This document shows, piece by piece, positions 61,250-64,000 of a DNA stretch of 64,000 nucleotides (position 1 is its first letter; each line of letters begins with the position of its first letter). Where the stretch lies: assembly GCA_964526675.1 (NCBI GenBank), contig CAZGLY010000006.1, positions 40,098-104,097 of the forward strand, in the 5' to 3' direction. The position numbers and the translations under genes are program-made. This DNA is from CAZADA01 sp964526675. Its GTDB lineage: Bacteria > Pseudomonadota > Alphaproteobacteria > Caulobacterales > Maricaulaceae. The notes under the pieces are model-generated. The model had not been told where the DNA came from and did no database searches. It saw nothing but the letters and a program-made list of their open reading frames with translations.

Positions 61250-62713
61250 TCACGCGCGCGTCGACACGGTGGACGGCAAGGCCGGACGCAACCATTGGTG
61301 GACCATGAGGGCGTGGCGTCGGGCGAGCACCCACACCGCGCCCGCGTACGCCACCACCCCCGCGGCGACGCCCAGAACAAGGGCCGCGAACGCGCCGGCT
61401 TGAGGCGCCACCACGACCTCGAGCCCAAACACGCTCGCCGCCATGACCAGCCCGCAGATCCAGAGCCGCCCAACCGCCTTCAACAGATCGACGACGGGGT
61501 AGTTGAGCGTCCGCGCCGCGATCGTCGCGGACCACGCCGCCTCCGTGGCGTCCCCGATCAAGCGGCCGAGCCCCGCCGCAGCCGGGCCCAGAGCCGCAGC
61601 GCCCAGCAGCGTGGCCAACATGCTCGCCAGGCCGAGAAGCCGCCGCACGAGGTTCAAGCTCGGACGTCCAATGACCTGCGTGGCCGTGTAAAGGGCTTGC
61701 ACCGACGCCATCACAGCCCCGCCGCCGGCCAAGCACATGGCGATCACGACGGCTTCCTCCCAGCCCGGTCCGGCGACGACCGGGATAAGGCTTGGGCTGA
61801 TGGCCGCCACGCCCAAAAACATGGGCAGCGCAATCAACGTTTGGGCGACGGCGGTGTCGTTGATTTGCCGGCGCAAATCGAGCGGATCACGCGCCGCAGC
61901 CGCCAAGCTCGGGTAGGCCAGATTGTGGGAGATCGTCATGAACGCGCCGCGCAACGGCTCCACGACTCGCATCGCCAGGTTCAACGTGCCGACCGCGGCG
62001 ACGCCGAACACCGCACCCACAACATAGTTGAACACAAAGTAATGGGCGTTTTCGGTCAGGCGCTCCAAAGACGTGATCTGCGCGAAGCCCATGAGATCTT
62101 GCAAACGCCGCCAACGCCAAACAGGGAGGATGGCGACGCGCAGCTGCACCGACAACACCGCGGCTTGCGTGCAGACCCAGACGATCCGCCCGCCGACGAT
62201 CGCCCAGACGCCGCCGTCCATCACCGCAAAGACAATGCTGGCCAAGCCGCCAACGATAGCGCCGATCAAGCTGGATCGCGCGACCGCGTTGAACCGTCGC
62301 CGCCGGCGGGCGAAAGCGGTGAGCACAACGATTTCAGCGCCGGCAAACAAGGTCACGCATGACGCGAGGAGCGGCAGCGCAAGGCCCGGGGCGGACAGAG
62401 CCTGCGCAAGCCACGGACCGCCCACCCAAGCCAGCACCGTAAAGGCGGTCGCCAAAGCGAAAGACGCCGCGAGGGCCGTTTGAAAGTGGCCGCGGTTCAC
62501 GCGGCGTTGGTAGACGAGCGCTTCTTCAAAGGGCGCGCCGCCGGCGATCGTGGCGACCACCGTCGCCGTGGACAACACCAACGCCGCGACGCCAAATTCT
62601 TCCGCGGCCAGAAACCGGGCGAGGACCGCCGTCACCACCACCTGCGCGACCAGGCGCCCGGCGGCGTCAGCGCCGGCGCCGGTGAGCCATGAGAGCATGC
62701 GCGGCGCGCTCAT
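61250..62713 (-). CDS. polysaccharide flippase (Wzx, MOP superfamily)
   Basis: A 487-residue inner-membrane protein with about 12-14 hydrophobic helices. It moves lipid-linked repeat units from the cytosolic to the periplasmic face. The pattern WLTGAGADAAGRLVAQVVVTAVLARFLAAEEFG at the start, with the conserved GRLVAQ-like segment, is typical of the PST/MOP lineage; NLAMRVVEPLRGAFMTISHNLAYPSL in the middle is another hallmark. ATG at 62713 overlaps the stop of the DUF6492 gene (ATGA), so the two are coupled. It precedes the Wzc-like gene across 192 bp containing the tandem repeat. Confidence 0.9.
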   Translation of the reverse strand: MSAPRMLSWLTGAGADAAGRLVAQVVVTAVLARFLAAEEFGVAALVLSTATVVATIAGGAPFEEALVYQRRVNRGHFQTALAASFALATAFTVLAWVGGPWLAQALSAPGLALPLLASCVTLFAGAEIVVLTAFARRRRRFNAVARSSLIGAIVGGLASIVFAVMDGGVWAIVGGRIVWVCTQAAVLSVQLRVAILPVWRWRRLQDLMGFAQITSLERLTENAHYFVFNYVVGAVFGVAAVGTLNLAMRVVEPLRGAFMTISHNLAYPSLAAAARDPLDLRRQINDTAVAQTLIALPMFLGVAAISPSLIPVVAGPGWEEAVVIAMCLAGGGAVMASVQALYTATQVIGRPSLNLVRRLLGLASMLATLLGAAALGPAAAGLGRLIGDATEAAWSATIAARTLNYPVVDLLKAVGRLWICGLVMAASVFGLEVVVAPQAGAFAALVLGVAAGVVAYAGAVWVLARRHALMVHQWLRPALPSTVSTRA

Positions 62714-63717
62714 AGCGGTGCATTCAGCGGATCACGGCCCCCGGGCGCAGGCGGCGCATCAACGCTGGAGCGCCCATCGAGGCCATGGTTCTCCGAAGCC
62801 CGTGTTGCGGGGCGTTCGCCATCGTCTTGGGACCGTAGCCCGGCCAACGCGGCCGTGCGAAACGCCGCGCGTTCGTCCTCGGTCAGTCCGAGATTGGACT
62901 GAATGCAAAACGCAACGTCGTGCGCCGCCGCCGCCCGGCCGAAGTCATACCCCGACCGATAGCGTTGCAGGTCTTCGGGCGTCCAAAGCGTGTGGCAAAA
63001 CTCCGTATCGTCCGTGTAGAGCAAATCTTGATGGGGACCCTGTACGTGTTCGGCGAAGACGCCGTAGAGAATATACTCCGACAGCTGAAGTCGCCGCGCG
63101 ACCCGCAAGTACCACTCCGCCCCCCAGCCGCCAGCGATGCGCTGAATCAGCGCGCGCACCACCTCAGGACTCCAGAGCACGATCTGCGTGATGTAATCAG
63201 CGCCAAAGTAGTCGCGCGCCGGCAGGTCGAGAAGACGCGCCGCCGTGCGGTGCCACGGATAGTGCGTCGGCAGTTGCGCGGCTCCGCGACGGGCGTACAT
63301 CCGCACACGGCCATCGCGCACGAAATCGTCGGGGCTGAGGGTCCGCACCAGCTCCACGTCGGAATCCACGATCATGGCGGCCTGAACGTCCAGCTGCGCC
63401 ACGTGCGCCAGCTTCGCCAGCTGCTGCAGCACCCAACCGCGCACCGGCATGGTGCGGGGGTTCAGCCAGAAGCGCCGCCCGAGGATCGTCGTCGGCCACA
63501 ATCGCGGCAGGATATCCTCCTTCGCGATGAGGTGACGACGATCCGACTGTAAAGACTCAAAGACCGCGTGATCCCAACGGTCAATGATCAAGTAATGGGG
63601 AATAGACGGATCGGTGTGACGGTCCACGCTCTCACACAGCGTGCGGCACAACGCGGCGTCGCCCGCATAGGTGACGGTCACGATCGCCAGGGATCCTGGC
63701 GCGTCATTGCTGGCCAT
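62710..63717 (-). CDS. DUF6492 family protein, glycosyltransferase-like
   Basis: A 335-residue protein matching DUF6492, a family found in polysaccharide clusters and resembling GT-A glycosyltransferases. LAIVTVTYAGDAALCRTLCES opens it; the acidic AAMIVDSDVELVRTL is the likely metal/donor-binding DxD site, followed by WHRTAARLLDLPARDYFGADYITQIVLW. The C-terminal 40 residues are low complexity. No membrane helix. The start ATG at 63717 has a strong GGAAGGGG site. It is the first gene of the flippase/Wzc/WecG operon, 201 bp downstream of the initiator tRNA gene; that gap shows nothing else I recognise. Confidence 0.78.
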   Translation of the reverse strand: MASNDAPGSLAIVTVTYAGDAALCRTLCESVDRHTDPSIPHYLIIDRWDHAVFESLQSDRRHLIAKEDILPRLWPTTILGRRFWLNPRTMPVRGWVLQQLAKLAHVAQLDVQAAMIVDSDVELVRTLSPDDFVRDGRVRMYARRGAAQLPTHYPWHRTAARLLDLPARDYFGADYITQIVLWSPEVVRALIQRIAGGWGAEWYLRVARRLQLSEYILYGVFAEHVQGPHQDLLYTDDTEFCHTLWTPEDLQRYRSGYDFGRAAAAHDVAFCIQSNLGLTEDERAAFRTAALAGLRSQDDGERPATRASENHGLDGRSSVDAPPAPGGRDPLNAPL

Positions 63718-63918
63718 CCGGGCCCCTTCCCGCCTTTGGAGCGCGCGCGTCATGCAGGAGTTCGCAGCGCAGCGTACGTGCAGCGCCGCCGCCGATCCAC
63801 CATGGCCGGCAGGCGAAGGGCAGCCGACCTCAGCGACGTGTGGCCGTACTCCACGGAGATGATTGGCGGTTGGGTTACGCGACCGGCTGGCAACGCGAGC
63901 CGTGCGAACGGTCAATGC

Positions 63919-63995
<77 letters not shown>

Positions 63996-64000
63996 CCAAC

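Overview
The window is chromosomal DNA from a GC-rich, aerobic, probably flagellated alphaproteobacterium. Evidence for this: the cytochrome oxidase order ctaC-ctaD-ctaB-small ORF-ctaG-ctaE-DUF983-surf1, a plant-type glutamate-cysteine ligase, DUF4170 and DUF1203 proteins, a MotB and a rod-like flagellar protein, and an initiator tRNA with an A29:U41 pair. A Caulobacterales/Parvularculales-like lineage is plausible, but that is inference. Genes are tightly packed. No stretch longer than about 280 bp lacks a gene, and I see no insertion sequence, prophage, integrase or CRISPR array.

Layout. 1-9.3 kb: end of methylmalonyl-CoA mutase, small conserved proteins, a 3-hydroxyisobutyrate dehydrogenase-like enzyme, a penicillin-acylase-family hydrolase, a flavin reductase, MotB and an SLC13 permease. 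9.3-14 kb: Bpt aminoacyl-protein transferase and a complete TRAP transporter (Tat-exported binding protein plus enlarged small and large permeases). 14-22.2 kb: AceE/transketolase-like E1, purF, an SDR, an anchored hydrolase, an RsmB-type methyltransferase and an EamA permease. 22.2-28.3 kb: PIN protein, DUF4386 protein, guaB, rnhA, yqgE, a serine hydrolase and a GNAT. 28.3-35.1 kb: the complete aa3-type cytochrome c oxidase structural and assembly operon on the minus strand. 35.3-44.4 kb: POT peptide transporter, an orphan VirD4-like ATPase, gshA, a DUF4170/ABC exporter/signal peptidase operon, a DsbA-family protein and a minimal flagellar rod-like protein. 44.5-49.8 kb: an unknown exported protein, a 53-residue Cys/His small protein, ubiA, rsmE and an S9 peptidase.

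49.8-63.7 kb is a surface-polysaccharide cluster, almost all on the minus strand and next to the initiator tRNA gene. It encodes CDP-sugar synthesis (rfbF, an SDR and two C-methyltransferase-like proteins), two GT2 glycosyltransferases, a WecG-type glycosyltransferase fused to an O-antigen ligase/polymerase, a Wzz/Wzc-type chain-length ATPase, a Wzx flippase and a DUF6492 protein. Together these could make, polymerise and flip a lipid-linked glycan carrying an unusual C-methyl-branched sugar. The initiating phosphoglycosyltransferase, the outer-membrane exporter and the expected CDP-glucose dehydratase are not in the window.

The most interesting items are the WecG-polymerase fusion, the tandem C-methyltransferase cassette, the CxxHxxCxxxH micro-protein, the orphan VirD4-like ATPase, and a 13-bp tandem repeat just upstream of the chain-length gene.
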